DNA from: Stenotrophomonas sp046736075
GTDB taxonomy: Bacteria > Pseudomonadota > Gammaproteobacteria > Xanthomonadales > Xanthomonadaceae
NCBI RefSeq assembly: GCF_046736075.1
Contig: NZ_CP177163.1
Coordinates: 3,844,001-3,908,000, forward strand
DNA: 64,000 bases
Direction of reading: 5' to 3'
The notes under the pieces were generated by a model that was given only the letters and a program-made list of their open reading frames with translations, was not told the origin of the DNA and made no database searches. The translations under genes were made by a program, and so were the position numbers. The first letter of the stretch is position 1. Each line of letters begins with the position of its first letter. Below are positions 1-8,473 of the stretch, one piece after another.

Positions 1-1784
1 CAGGCCCGGGCGTGGGCAGCCAGTTCCTGCCGCGCGTGGGGCAGGAAGTGCTGGTGGCCTTCCTCGAGGGTGACATCGACCGGCCACTCGTGGTCGGCGC
101 GCTTTACAACGGCCGCGGCGAAGCCGGCGTCGCCCCCACCCCGGCCGGCGCTTCGGCGTCCTCCGATCTTGCGGCCTATGCGCAGGCAGGCGACACCCTT
201 GCCAGCGCGCAGGGCAATCTGGCCGGTGGCCACGCGCCGGCCTGGCATGCGATGGGCAAGGGGGACGACGCGCACCGCAACGCCGCCGCGCTGTGGGGCA
301 TCCAGTCGCGCGAGTGGCATGGTGAAGGCCATTCGCGGCTGGTGTTCGACGACAGCGATGGCCAGTTGCGCCTGCAGTTGTCCACCACCCACGCCAGCTC
401 CCAGCTCAACCTCGGCCATCTGATCCACCAGGCCGACAACTTCCGCGGCAGCCTGCGCGGCGAAGGCAACGAACTGCGTACCGATGCCTGGGGCGCGGTG
501 CGTGCGCGCGCCGGGCTGTGGTTCACCGCACAATCGCGATCGGCACAGGCACCGGCCGGCGAAGCAGCGGCGCAGGCCGCCCTGCTGACCCAGCTGCGTG
601 ACCTGGGCAAGGCCCAGGACCAGGCCGCCAAGACGCATCGCAGCGTGGTGCTGGCCAGCCATGCCGGCGTGGCGGGGCAGGGCGACGAACCCGCGCCGCT
701 GGCGCAGCTGCTGCGCAGCACCCGCACCACCGTGGGCGGCGACGCCTTCGACACCGGCCGCACCGATGCGCCGGCCTTCGCCAGCGATGCCGGCCCCGGC
801 CGCCTGCCGCACACCGGTGAGCCCACGCTGGGCCTGTCGGCCAGCGCCGGCATCGCCCAGGTCGCCGGGCAGAGCCTGCACTGGGCGGTTGGCGAGGTGC
901 TCACCCTGGCCAGCGGCCTGGCGTCCGAAGGCATCGTGCAGGGCAGCGCACGCCTGCACGGCGGCCAGGCGCTCGGCGCACTGGCCGCCACGATGGGCAC
1001 GCCCACCGGGAACAGCCTCAGCGTGGTCAGCGGGCTGGGCGAACTCATCGTGCAGGCCCAGGACAACCAGATCCTGGTGCAGTCGCGGGCCAGTCTGCGC
1101 ATGGCCAGCGCGTCCGCCGCCGTCGAGCTGGCAGCGCCGACCACGCTGCACGTGGCCACTGCGGGCGGCGCCAGCATCACCCTGGAAGGCGGCAACCTGA
1201 CGGTTACCTGCCCGGGCACCATCACCGTCCATGCCGGCAGCAAGTCGTTCATCGGCCCGACCAACCTGACCTACCCGCTGCCGACCATGCCGCGCAGCGA
1301 GTCGCCCGAGGTGATGCCCACCTTCGCTTTCCGCCTGCAGGACATTCCCGGCCCGCAGGGCGTGGCGCTGGCCGGCCAGCCGTGGAAGATCGTGCGCACC
1401 CGCCAGTCGGCCACCGACACCCCCGACAACCTGCACGCGGTGGATGCCGACGAGTGGGTGGAGGTGCTCAAGGAGGGCAGCGCCGACGGCGACGGCAAAG
1501 TCGCGTTGGACGATGCCGACTGCAAGGCGGTCTGGGATGCGGTGGCCCGTTTCCCGGGGCGCCTGTATCTGGTGCACGGCATCGACGCGATCCCGCTGCA
1601 GATGCGTCAGTTCAGCACCGGCCCGGGGGTCCGCGAAATGGTGGAAACCCTGGATGCCAACAACTACAGCAAGGATCTCCAGCTGCTGCCCGACAGCGAC
1701 GCGCTGCGCGCCATCCGCCATCGGATCGAGTACGAGTTCCAGTCCCAGTTGACCGCTACGCCCAAGCAGCGCAAGGAGATCTGA
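1..1784 (+). CDS. vgrG: T6SS spike protein VgrG, 3' part (5' end outside window)
   Basis: C-terminal part of a type VI secretion tip protein. The reading frame is already open at the first base (codon phase from base 3) and enters in the gp5/OB-fold region (SQFLPRVGQEVLVAFLEG, then DRPLVVGALYNG), so the GTG at base 12 is not the true start. The middle (about bases 280-1250) fits the DUF2345 region that extends the spike beta-helix. The last ~170 residues, beginning near PWKIVRTRQSATDTPDN, form an extra domain of the kind that carries effectors. It ends 3 bp before the phospholipase gene, so the downstream protein is probably its cargo. Cargo pairing is inferred from position. Confidence 0.9.
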   Translation, partial: GPGVGSQFLPRVGQEVLVAFLEGDIDRPLVVGALYNGRGEAGVAPTPAGASASSDLAAYAQAGDTLASAQGNLAGGHAPAWHAMGKGDDAHRNAAALWGIQSREWHGEGHSRLVFDDSDGQLRLQLSTTHASSQLNLGHLIHQADNFRGSLRGEGNELRTDAWGAVRARAGLWFTAQSRSAQAPAGEAAAQAALLTQLRDLGKAQDQAAKTHRSVVLASHAGVAGQGDEPAPLAQLLRSTRTTVGGDAFDTGRTDAPAFASDAGPGRLPHTGEPTLGLSASAGIAQVAGQSLHWAVGEVLTLASGLASEGIVQGSARLHGGQALGALAATMGTPTGNSLSVVSGLGELIVQAQDNQILVQSRASLRMASASAAVELAAPTTLHVATAGGASITLEGGNLTVTCPGTITVHAGSKSFIGPTNLTYPLPTMPRSESPEVMPTFAFRLQDIPGPQGVALAGQPWKIVRTRQSATDTPDNLHAVDADEWVEVLKEGSADGDGKVALDDADCKAVWDAVARFPGRLYLVHGIDAIPLQMRQFSTGPGVREMVETLDANNYSKDLQLLPDSDALRAIRHRIEYEFQSQLTATPKQRKEI

Positions 1785-1787
1785 GTC

Positions 1788-4700
1788 ATGGCCGATGGGA
1801 CCAACACCAGCACCGTCGCGCGCAACGCGCTGACCTGCCAGACCGGCCAGCAGAGCACGTCCAGCCGTGACTACTACGCGCCGGCCGATCGCCAGTTCGC
1901 GCCGATCCGCCAGGGCAACGCCGTCAAATCCTTCACCGATGGGCGCTCGGCCATGCATGCGATGGCCGAGGCCATCCGCGGTGCGAAGAAGTTCATCTTC
2001 ATCGCCGACTGGCAGATGAACTTCGACACGGAGCTGACAGGGCGCGGAGAAAAAGAGCATCGCGGGCGCCTCAGCGAGCTGCTGTTCGACGCCATCAACC
2101 TGCGTGGCGTCGACGTGCGCGTGCTGCTTTACGACAGCATCGAGGCCGCTGCCTACACGCATGAGAATGAAGCCCGGACCGCGCTATACAAGATGCGCGA
2201 CGACAACACCCCGGGCAACATTGAAGTGGGTCTGCACAACCCGGCCACCGGCCGCTCCGACGCGTTCAACATCGCGTTCTCGCACCACCAGAAGATTCTG
2301 GTGATCGACGGCAAGATCGGTTTCGTCGGCGGTCTGGACGTCGCGCATGGCCGCTGGGACGACGGCAACTTCGACGTGGTCTGCGACCCGGCGCTGCACG
2401 TCATCAACGATCACTACAACAACAGCGTGACCAAGGCGCGCGGCATGACCGGGGACGAGTGGGAGCTCACCCGCGACGTCATGGATACCGGCCCCGATGC
2501 GACCGGCCGGATGCGGCCGGGGTTCGCGGCGGCCTACCTGCCCAACATCGCCACGGCGATGGACCTGCTCAAGGAGCAGTGGGAGAAGGGGGCCGCCCTG
2601 GCGGAAATCCTCGACTACGCCGACAAGGCCGGCATTCCCGACGCCGCCGAGCATGCGGTGACGGAGAAGATCCGCGGCCTGGTCATTCCGGGCTACTCCA
2701 CCGCCACCAGCCTGGTGCAGACGCTGGGCACCCTGCTGGAGGGCATCCAGAAGAGCCTGGCGCAGGCCGATCTGAAGTACTCGGAGGTCATCGCCTCCGG
2801 CAACCGCAGCTACGACGAACTGGGCAAGGGCAATGTCAGCGGCGCGGCCGACCATGCGTTGAATGCGGCCAAGGCCTTCGTCGACATCCAGGCCAAGGGG
2901 TTCATGGCGCGCTGGGATGAGCTGAAGGCGACCGTCGAGGCCGTCCGCGAGACCGGCGGCAAGGTGATCGACCGGGCGGGCGACTACATCGATGATCCGT
3001 CGGAAATCGGCAAGGACGTGGACAAGCTCAAGGCGGCTGCGCTGGACGCGCTGCAGAAGGCCAAGGATGCGTTCCTCGCCTTCGAGAAGTGGCTCAACGA
3101 GCCGATCGACCGCGCGCAGATGCTGCTGGATGCGGGGCGCCACGCGCGCATGCCCTGGCAGGACGTGCACGCCCGCCTGGAAGGTCCGGCGGTGTCCGAT
3201 ATCTGCCGCAACTTCATGCACCGCTGGAACGCGATGGTGTGGCAGAACCAGCGCGGCGACCGGGCGGCGGGGCAGAAGATCCGCGACGCCACCAACGCGG
3301 GCATCCGTACCGCCAACCGGATCGGTGCCGCCATCCCCGAGCAGGTTTCGTTGGCACGCGGCCGCGAACTGACGCCGCTGTCCGGCAAATGGCTGGAGGC
3401 GATGGGCGGGCGCCAGGCGCTGTTTGGCGACGTGTCGCGGCCCGGCAGCGCCGGTGGCGTCACCGTGCAGGTAGTGCGCTCGTCCGGCACGGCGCTGCAC
3501 GCGATGGAGCGCGAGGCCTGCAAGGAGCATGGCCTGGACATGAACGATCCCGGGTTGAGCCCCTATTGGGACCGGAATCAGCCGATGCGCTCCATCCAGG
3601 ATGCGATGCTCAACTGCATCGAATCCGCCCAGGCCTATGTCTATGTGGAAACGCAGTTCCTGATTTCCGACTGCGGCTTCTCCGATGCCGAGCCCGGTCG
3701 AAAGCTGGACACCATCATCACCGGCGGCCGCCGCGGCGAGTTGACCCCGGCGCAGGACAAGAAAGCCAAGATCGCCGACCGCGGACTGGGCGCCACCCAA
3801 GGCGTCGCCGATCGGCTGGGTGCCGGCAACGCGATCAAGGACATCCGCGAATTCCGGCAGGGCCAGCCATCGGCGGCGCACAACAAGCTGGTGGCCACGC
3901 TGGCTTCGCGCATCATCAAGGCGATCGGCTGCGGCCAGGACTTCCACGTTTACGTGACCTTGCCGGTGCACCCGGAAGGCAGTCTGTTCGATGGCGCGGT
4001 GCTCAAGCAGCAGTACTGGGTGCAGCAGAGCCTGCTGCGTGGGCGCGACAGCCTCATCCGGCAGATAGCGCGCGCGCTGGTGGCACGCAAGCTGAAGATC
4101 CGCCGCGAGAGCGTGAGCGAAGCCGACCTGCGCGCGGCGGTCGCCGAAGGCGGCTGGAAGGACTACCTGACCATCCTCAACCTGCGCAGCTATGGCGTGT
4201 TGAAGGACACCAACCACGACAACTACCGCAGTGCGCCGCCAACCGCCGAGGGCAGCAGCGCGAACCCGCCGGTCTACCTGGTCACCGAGCAGTGCTACGT
4301 GCACTCCAAGCTGCTGATCGTCGACGATGCGGTGGCCATCATCGGCAGCGCCAACTGCAACGACCGCAGCCTGGAAGGCACCGGTGACACCGAGATCGCG
4401 GCCGTCATCGTGGACACGGAGAACAAGGTGCGCAACCTGGGCAACGGCGCGATGGTGGTGACGCGTACGTTCGCGCGCGACCTGCGCCTGCGGCTCTGGA
4501 AGAAGTTCCTGGGGAAGTCCATCGAGACGGGGGCTGTGCCGGGCCGTGTCGCCAAGGACGAGGGGTATACCAATATGGCGGGAAGTGCCTATCACCCGCC
4601 GATCCGGCCGAACGCGGACGACGTGTCCTTCATCGAGCAACCGGCCAGCCGCGCTTGCTGGCAGGCGATCCAGAAGCTCGCCGATGCCAATGCGGCGGCC

Positions 4701-5123
4701 TTTGAAGAGGTGTTCCAGAACGTACCGCGCAACAGCATGGGTACCTACGATGCGGTCTTCCAGGGCTTTGCCACGGCCGGCATGGACGAGAAGCGCGAGA
4801 AGGTGCGACGCTACATCTACGCCCAGCCTTCGGACCTGCAGGCGGGCTACATGTCGGTTCCAAGTGTGATGGAAGGCGAGGTAACCCGGACCGTGGGGCG
4901 CCACAATGTCAGCAAGGGCCTTGCGCGGCTGCGCGACGGTGCAGCGGCGGTAAAGGGGTTCTGGGTGACGATGCCGCTGGAGTGGGGTCACAACATGGAC
5001 GACCCTGCCGCCGCAATGCCCAACCAGATCATCGCCGCCGTGCCGACGCACCGTGGCATCCACGACGAAGGAACACGCATGGCATCGGTCAACCCGATCA
5101 AGACGGGCACGGAACAGGTATGA
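1788..5123 (+). CDS. T6SS phospholipase D-family effector (Tle5-like)
   Basis: 1111-residue PLD-superfamily enzyme, expected to hydrolyse phospholipid head groups in a rival's envelope. Two HKD motifs are visible: H167-x-K169-x4-D174 (HHQKILVIDG, followed by FVGGLD) and H839-x-K841-x4-D846 (VHSKLLIVDD, followed by IIGSANCNDRS). They are ~670 residues apart because of a long, mostly helical, charged central segment (about residues 245-590). There is no signal peptide, as expected for a T6SS cargo. The ATG lies 3 bp after vgrG, and the stop overlaps the next start (ATGA, 5120-5123), which suggests coupled translation with the first putative immunity gene. Placement in Tle5 rests on the dual HKD and the vgrG context. 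The function is inferred. Confidence 0.85.
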   Translation: MADGTNTSTVARNALTCQTGQQSTSSRDYYAPADRQFAPIRQGNAVKSFTDGRSAMHAMAEAIRGAKKFIFIADWQMNFDTELTGRGEKEHRGRLSELLFDAINLRGVDVRVLLYDSIEAAAYTHENEARTALYKMRDDNTPGNIEVGLHNPATGRSDAFNIAFSHHQKILVIDGKIGFVGGLDVAHGRWDDGNFDVVCDPALHVINDHYNNSVTKARGMTGDEWELTRDVMDTGPDATGRMRPGFAAAYLPNIATAMDLLKEQWEKGAALAEILDYADKAGIPDAAEHAVTEKIRGLVIPGYSTATSLVQTLGTLLEGIQKSLAQADLKYSEVIASGNRSYDELGKGNVSGAADHALNAAKAFVDIQAKGFMARWDELKATVEAVRETGGKVIDRAGDYIDDPSEIGKDVDKLKAAALDALQKAKDAFLAFEKWLNEPIDRAQMLLDAGRHARMPWQDVHARLEGPAVSDICRNFMHRWNAMVWQNQRGDRAAGQKIRDATNAGIRTANRIGAAIPEQVSLARGRELTPLSGKWLEAMGGRQALFGDVSRPGSAGGVTVQVVRSSGTALHAMEREACKEHGLDMNDPGLSPYWDRNQPMRSIQDAMLNCIESAQAYVYVETQFLISDCGFSDAEPGRKLDTIITGGRRGELTPAQDKKAKIADRGLGATQGVADRLGAGNAIKDIREFRQGQPSAAHNKLVATLASRIIKAIGCGQDFHVYVTLPVHPEGSLFDGAVLKQQYWVQQSLLRGRDSLIRQIARALVARKLKIRRESVSEADLRAAVAEGGWKDYLTILNLRSYGVLKDTNHDNYRSAPPTAEGSSANPPVYLVTEQCYVHSKLLIVDDAVAIIGSANCNDRSLEGTGDTEIAAVIVDTENKVRNLGNGAMVVTRTFARDLRLRLWKKFLGKSIETGAVPGRVAKDEGYTNMAGSAYHPPIRPNADDVSFIEQPASRACWQAIQKLADANAAAFEEVFQNVPRNSMGTYDAVFQGFATAGMDEKREKVRRYIYAQPSDLQAGYMSVPSVMEGEVTRTVGRHNVSKGLARLRDGAAAVKGFWVTMPLEWGHNMDDPAAAMPNQIIAAVPTHRGIHDEGTRMASVNPIKTGTEQV

Positions 5124-6745
5124 GGTTCAAGCGCTGCGTGACGGGGGCGGTGTCGATCGCAATGGGGGCCGTGGCGTTCCAGGCGGCGGCCGCCTGCACG
5201 GACCGGTCCGATCCGCTGGCGTCGCCCGTCGCGGGCGTGACGCTGATGTTCAACGACGGCGCCGGCGCGCGGGTAATGCTGCAGCACGGCCAGATCCAGG
5301 AGGACGGCCGTCTGCGGCCGCCTGCACTGGTGCCGTCCGCCGCCAGCCTCGCGGCGGGCCGGTTCGGTCCGGCCGAGGGCCAGGTGGCCTATCTGGAATC
5401 GGATGGCAAGGGCGGCCAGCGCGTGTGCCGGCTGGAGCAATGGGAGAGCCGGGTCTACAGTCCCCTGGAGCGCCCGCAGCCGGATGGCAAGCCCGGTTTG
5501 CGTCGCGCCCCTGCCGGCAAGGTGCAGGCGGCTGCACCGCGTCCCATGCCCGGGCAGGAGGGAAATCCGATCCTGGCCAAACTGACTCCCCACTATTTCA
5601 TGACCCGCGTCGACGCCTTTTTCTACGACGCGGGTGGGCACCTGGTCGAGGCACGCATGCATGAGACGCCGGACATCACGGTGGCCAGCAATCACACCGC
5701 GCGCTCCGTGGTGGCCGACCGGTTGACCTTCTGTGCCCGCTACGATGCGCAGGGCCGGATGACGATGGCCAGCGGTCCGAGCGAAGCAGTGAGCCTCCAG
5801 CCGGGCTTCCAGTGCAGCCAGGTCGCGCCGGACACGGCGGCGATGTCCACGTATGCCTACTATCCCGACGGTACGCTGTTGTCGCATCTGCGCACCCCGG
5901 GCCCCGGGCAGGCGGACGACGACACGGCGTCGCAGCCGCAGGGCGCGCGCGGCCGCGGGCAGGGCAACGCGTGGCTGAAAGGCAAAGACGCCAAGCGCGA
6001 AGAAGCACTGTTCAATTTCATTCCGAAGCAGGGCATCTACACGTTCGCCACGCATGACATGGGATTTGCCGCCTTCGATGCCCAGCCGCTCTACCAGCAG
6101 CGGAGCGCGGACGGCAGCGCCAAGCTGGCATACGACTTCCCGACCCAGCCGGTCCCGCTTTCGGTCATTGATGATCAGTTCGCTTCGCTGGACAAGTACC
6201 CGCGCGTACGCACCTATCCGCATCGCAGCGGTTCCACGGTGATGGAGTTCTTCGACGCCAACCGTCGCATGCCGCGCCAGCGGCAATGGCGCAGCGCGGA
6301 TCTGAATCGGCAGGAGATGTACGGTGCGGACGGGAAGCTCACACGCGTGATCCTCAACGGTGCGTCGCCGCAGGATGCCGCCCGGGAAGATCTCAAGCGC
6401 TATGCGGAGAGCGGCGTACTGAAGGTCACGCCCACCACCAGCGGTTACGCGAGCTATCGCGTCTACGACTACGACGCCAAGGGCAAGGAAAGCCTCGTCT
6501 TCGTCTGTTGGCAGCACGATGTGCCCAGCAACAGGCCGCTGCGCCACTTCCCGTGGTGGACGCCGGATCCCACGCCCAAGCGCAGCAAGGAAGATGCCCT
6601 GATCTACGGCATGAAGAACGTCGCCAACCGCTGCGGCACACCGGACGGAAAGATGCTGATCCAGGGGCTGGCGCAGATCGACGCGTACATGGCCAAGCAG
6701 TACGGCTACGACGTGGAGAAGCTGAGCTACGACGAGGTGCGGTAA
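5120..6745 (+). CDS. Putative periplasmic immunity protein, copy 1
   Basis: 541 residues, family not recognised. The start at 5120 is chosen because its ATGA overlaps the phospholipase stop and it gives a clean signal peptide (MRFKRCVTGAVSIAMGAVAF, then QAAA/ACTD). An upstream in-frame extension would remove the signal. The mature protein starts with a conserved ACTDRSDPLASPV segment and ends with a C-terminal third rich in aromatic residues (PHRSGSTVMEFFDANRR; LRHFPWWTPDPTPKRSKEDA). No membrane segment, Sel1 repeat or known catalytic motif is seen. An exported protein coupled to a toxic phospholipase is most simply its immunity factor. The N-terminal two thirds differ clearly from copies 2 and 3, while the last ~600 bp are almost identical. 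Confidence 0.6.
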   Translation: MRFKRCVTGAVSIAMGAVAFQAAAACTDRSDPLASPVAGVTLMFNDGAGARVMLQHGQIQEDGRLRPPALVPSAASLAAGRFGPAEGQVAYLESDGKGGQRVCRLEQWESRVYSPLERPQPDGKPGLRRAPAGKVQAAAPRPMPGQEGNPILAKLTPHYFMTRVDAFFYDAGGHLVEARMHETPDITVASNHTARSVVADRLTFCARYDAQGRMTMASGPSEAVSLQPGFQCSQVAPDTAAMSTYAYYPDGTLLSHLRTPGPGQADDDTASQPQGARGRGQGNAWLKGKDAKREEALFNFIPKQGIYTFATHDMGFAAFDAQPLYQQRSADGSAKLAYDFPTQPVPLSVIDDQFASLDKYPRVRTYPHRSGSTVMEFFDANRRMPRQRQWRSADLNRQEMYGADGKLTRVILNGASPQDAAREDLKRYAESGVLKVTPTTSGYASYRVYDYDAKGKESLVFVCWQHDVPSNRPLRHFPWWTPDPTPKRSKEDALIYGMKNVANRCGTPDGKMLIQGLAQIDAYMAKQYGYDVEKLSYDEVR

Positions 6746-6781
6746 GGCATCGCAGGCACATCGACCCGCACCGGAGACGAG

Positions 6782-8437
6782 ATGGCTTGGTCTGCATCAG
6801 CTGTGAGCGTGAAGCCCGGTGTGCTGGGTCTGCTGGTGGTGGCACTTTGGGCTACCTCGGCGCGGGCAGGCGCGGCCTGCTCGGACCGCACCGATCTCCT
6901 GAGCTCACCCGTTTCAGGCGTGAGCCTGTTGTTCAATGGAGGGGCGCGGGACAGGGTGATGTTGCGGGGGCAGCGCTTCGACGGCGAAGGCAGTCTTCGT
7001 GTTCCCAGAATGATGCCGGCAGTGGCGGAACTGAAACAAGGCAAGTTCGGCCCCGCCGGTGGCCAGGTCGTGTATCTGGAGCCCGATGGCGGCGGCGGTC
7101 AGCGTGTGTGCCGTCTGGAGCAATGGGAGAATCGGGTTCACAGTCCGATGGAACGTCCGCAGCCAGACGGAACGCCTGGCCTGCGTCGAGACGAAAACAG
7201 CATCGTACGGGCGGTCCCTTACCGTGCCGTGCCCGCGCAGGAGAGGAATCCGATCCTTGCCAAGCTCACTCCGCACTACTACATGACACGTGCCGAGGCT
7301 TATTTCTATGACCAAGCGGGCAGTCTGGTCGAAGCGAGGTTGCAGGAAACCGCGGACGTAAACGCGCTGAGCCCACGCTTGCCCAAAACGTTGATGCTGG
7401 ATCGTCTTGCCTTCTGCGCGGAATACAACGCCAAGGGGCAGTTGATCTCGACCACGGGGAACATGAGTGAGACATTGAGCAAGGTGCCCGGCGCGCAGTG
7501 CGCGGGGCTTCAGGTCGGAGAGGTGGCCCTTTACACCTACCGCTATTACGCCGATGGAGCCCTGCTGGCAGAATTCCGAACGCCGCAGAGGAAGAAGGAG
7601 GATGACGGCCTCGATGCACGCGATGCACCGGGGGAGTGGCGTGGACAGGGCAATGCGTGGCTTGATGTCACGGGGCCGGCAGGGGGGCGGAAGGACGTGT
7701 TCTTCGGCTTCTTCAAGACAAAGGGCATCTACAGTCTGTCCACCGAATATATGGGCTTTGCCGCGTATGACGCGCAGCCGCTATACAAGGAGCTCTCGAG
7801 CAATGGGTTCAAGAAGTTGCAGTACGACTTCCCGACCCAGCCGGTCCCGCTCTCGGTTGTTGACGACCAGTTCGCTTCACTCGACAAGTACCCGCGCGTA
7901 CGCACCTATCCGCATCGCAGCGGTTCCACGGTGATGGAGTTCTTCGACGCCAACCGTCGCATGCCGCGCCAGCGGCAATGGCGCAGCGCGGATCTGAATC
8001 GTCAGGAGATGTACGGCGCGGACGGCGGACTGACCCGCGTAATCCGTTACGGCGGCATGTCGCAGGAGGTTGCCCGGGAAGATCTCAAGCGCTACGCGGA
8101 GAGCGGCGTACTGAAGGTCACGCCCACCACCAGCGGTTACGCCAGCTATCGCGTCTACGACTACGACGCCAAGGGCAAGGAAAGCCTCGTCTTCGTCTGT
8201 TGGCAGCACGATGTGCCCAGCAACAAGCCGCTGCGCCACTTCCCGTGGTGGACGCCCGATCCCACGCCCAAGCGCAGCAAGGAAGATGCCCTGATCTACG
8301 GCATGAAGAACGTCGCCAACCGCTGCGGCACGCCGGACGGAAAGATGCTGATCCAGGGGCTGGCGCAGATCAATGCGTACATGGCCAGCCAGTACGGCTA
8401 TGACGTGGAGAAGCTGAGCTATGACGAGGTACGGTAA
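6782..8437 (+). CDS. Putative periplasmic immunity protein, copy 2
   Basis: 551-residue paralogue of the preceding gene, separated by a 36-bp spacer carrying a GGAGACGAG ribosome-binding site just before the ATG. The signal peptide covers about residues 1-30 (VLGLLVVALWATSARAG/AACSD). Its first 107 coding bases and the whole spacer are identical to those of copy 3. The middle is diverged, and the C-terminal ~200 residues match copies 1 and 3 almost exactly. No known domain is recognised. It could protect against the neighbouring phospholipase or against related toxins from other strains. Confidence 0.6.
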   Translation: MAWSASAVSVKPGVLGLLVVALWATSARAGAACSDRTDLLSSPVSGVSLLFNGGARDRVMLRGQRFDGEGSLRVPRMMPAVAELKQGKFGPAGGQVVYLEPDGGGGQRVCRLEQWENRVHSPMERPQPDGTPGLRRDENSIVRAVPYRAVPAQERNPILAKLTPHYYMTRAEAYFYDQAGSLVEARLQETADVNALSPRLPKTLMLDRLAFCAEYNAKGQLISTTGNMSETLSKVPGAQCAGLQVGEVALYTYRYYADGALLAEFRTPQRKKEDDGLDARDAPGEWRGQGNAWLDVTGPAGGRKDVFFGFFKTKGIYSLSTEYMGFAAYDAQPLYKELSSNGFKKLQYDFPTQPVPLSVVDDQFASLDKYPRVRTYPHRSGSTVMEFFDANRRMPRQRQWRSADLNRQEMYGADGGLTRVIRYGGMSQEVAREDLKRYAESGVLKVTPTTSGYASYRVYDYDAKGKESLVFVCWQHDVPSNKPLRHFPWWTPDPTPKRSKEDALIYGMKNVANRCGTPDGKMLIQGLAQINAYMASQYGYDVEKLSYDEVR

Positions 8438-8473
8438 GGCATCGCAGGCACATCGACCCGCACCGGAGACGAG

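Noticed and set aside
12..1784. GTG at base 12 as the start of vgrG
   Set aside because: The protein enters inside the OB-fold and the frame is open to the window edge, so the gene starts upstream.
2184..5063. 959-codon open frame on the minus strand
   Set aside because: It lies antisense to the phospholipase gene; composition is His/Arg-rich and it is explained by GC-rich codon use. The plus frame has clear HKD motifs.
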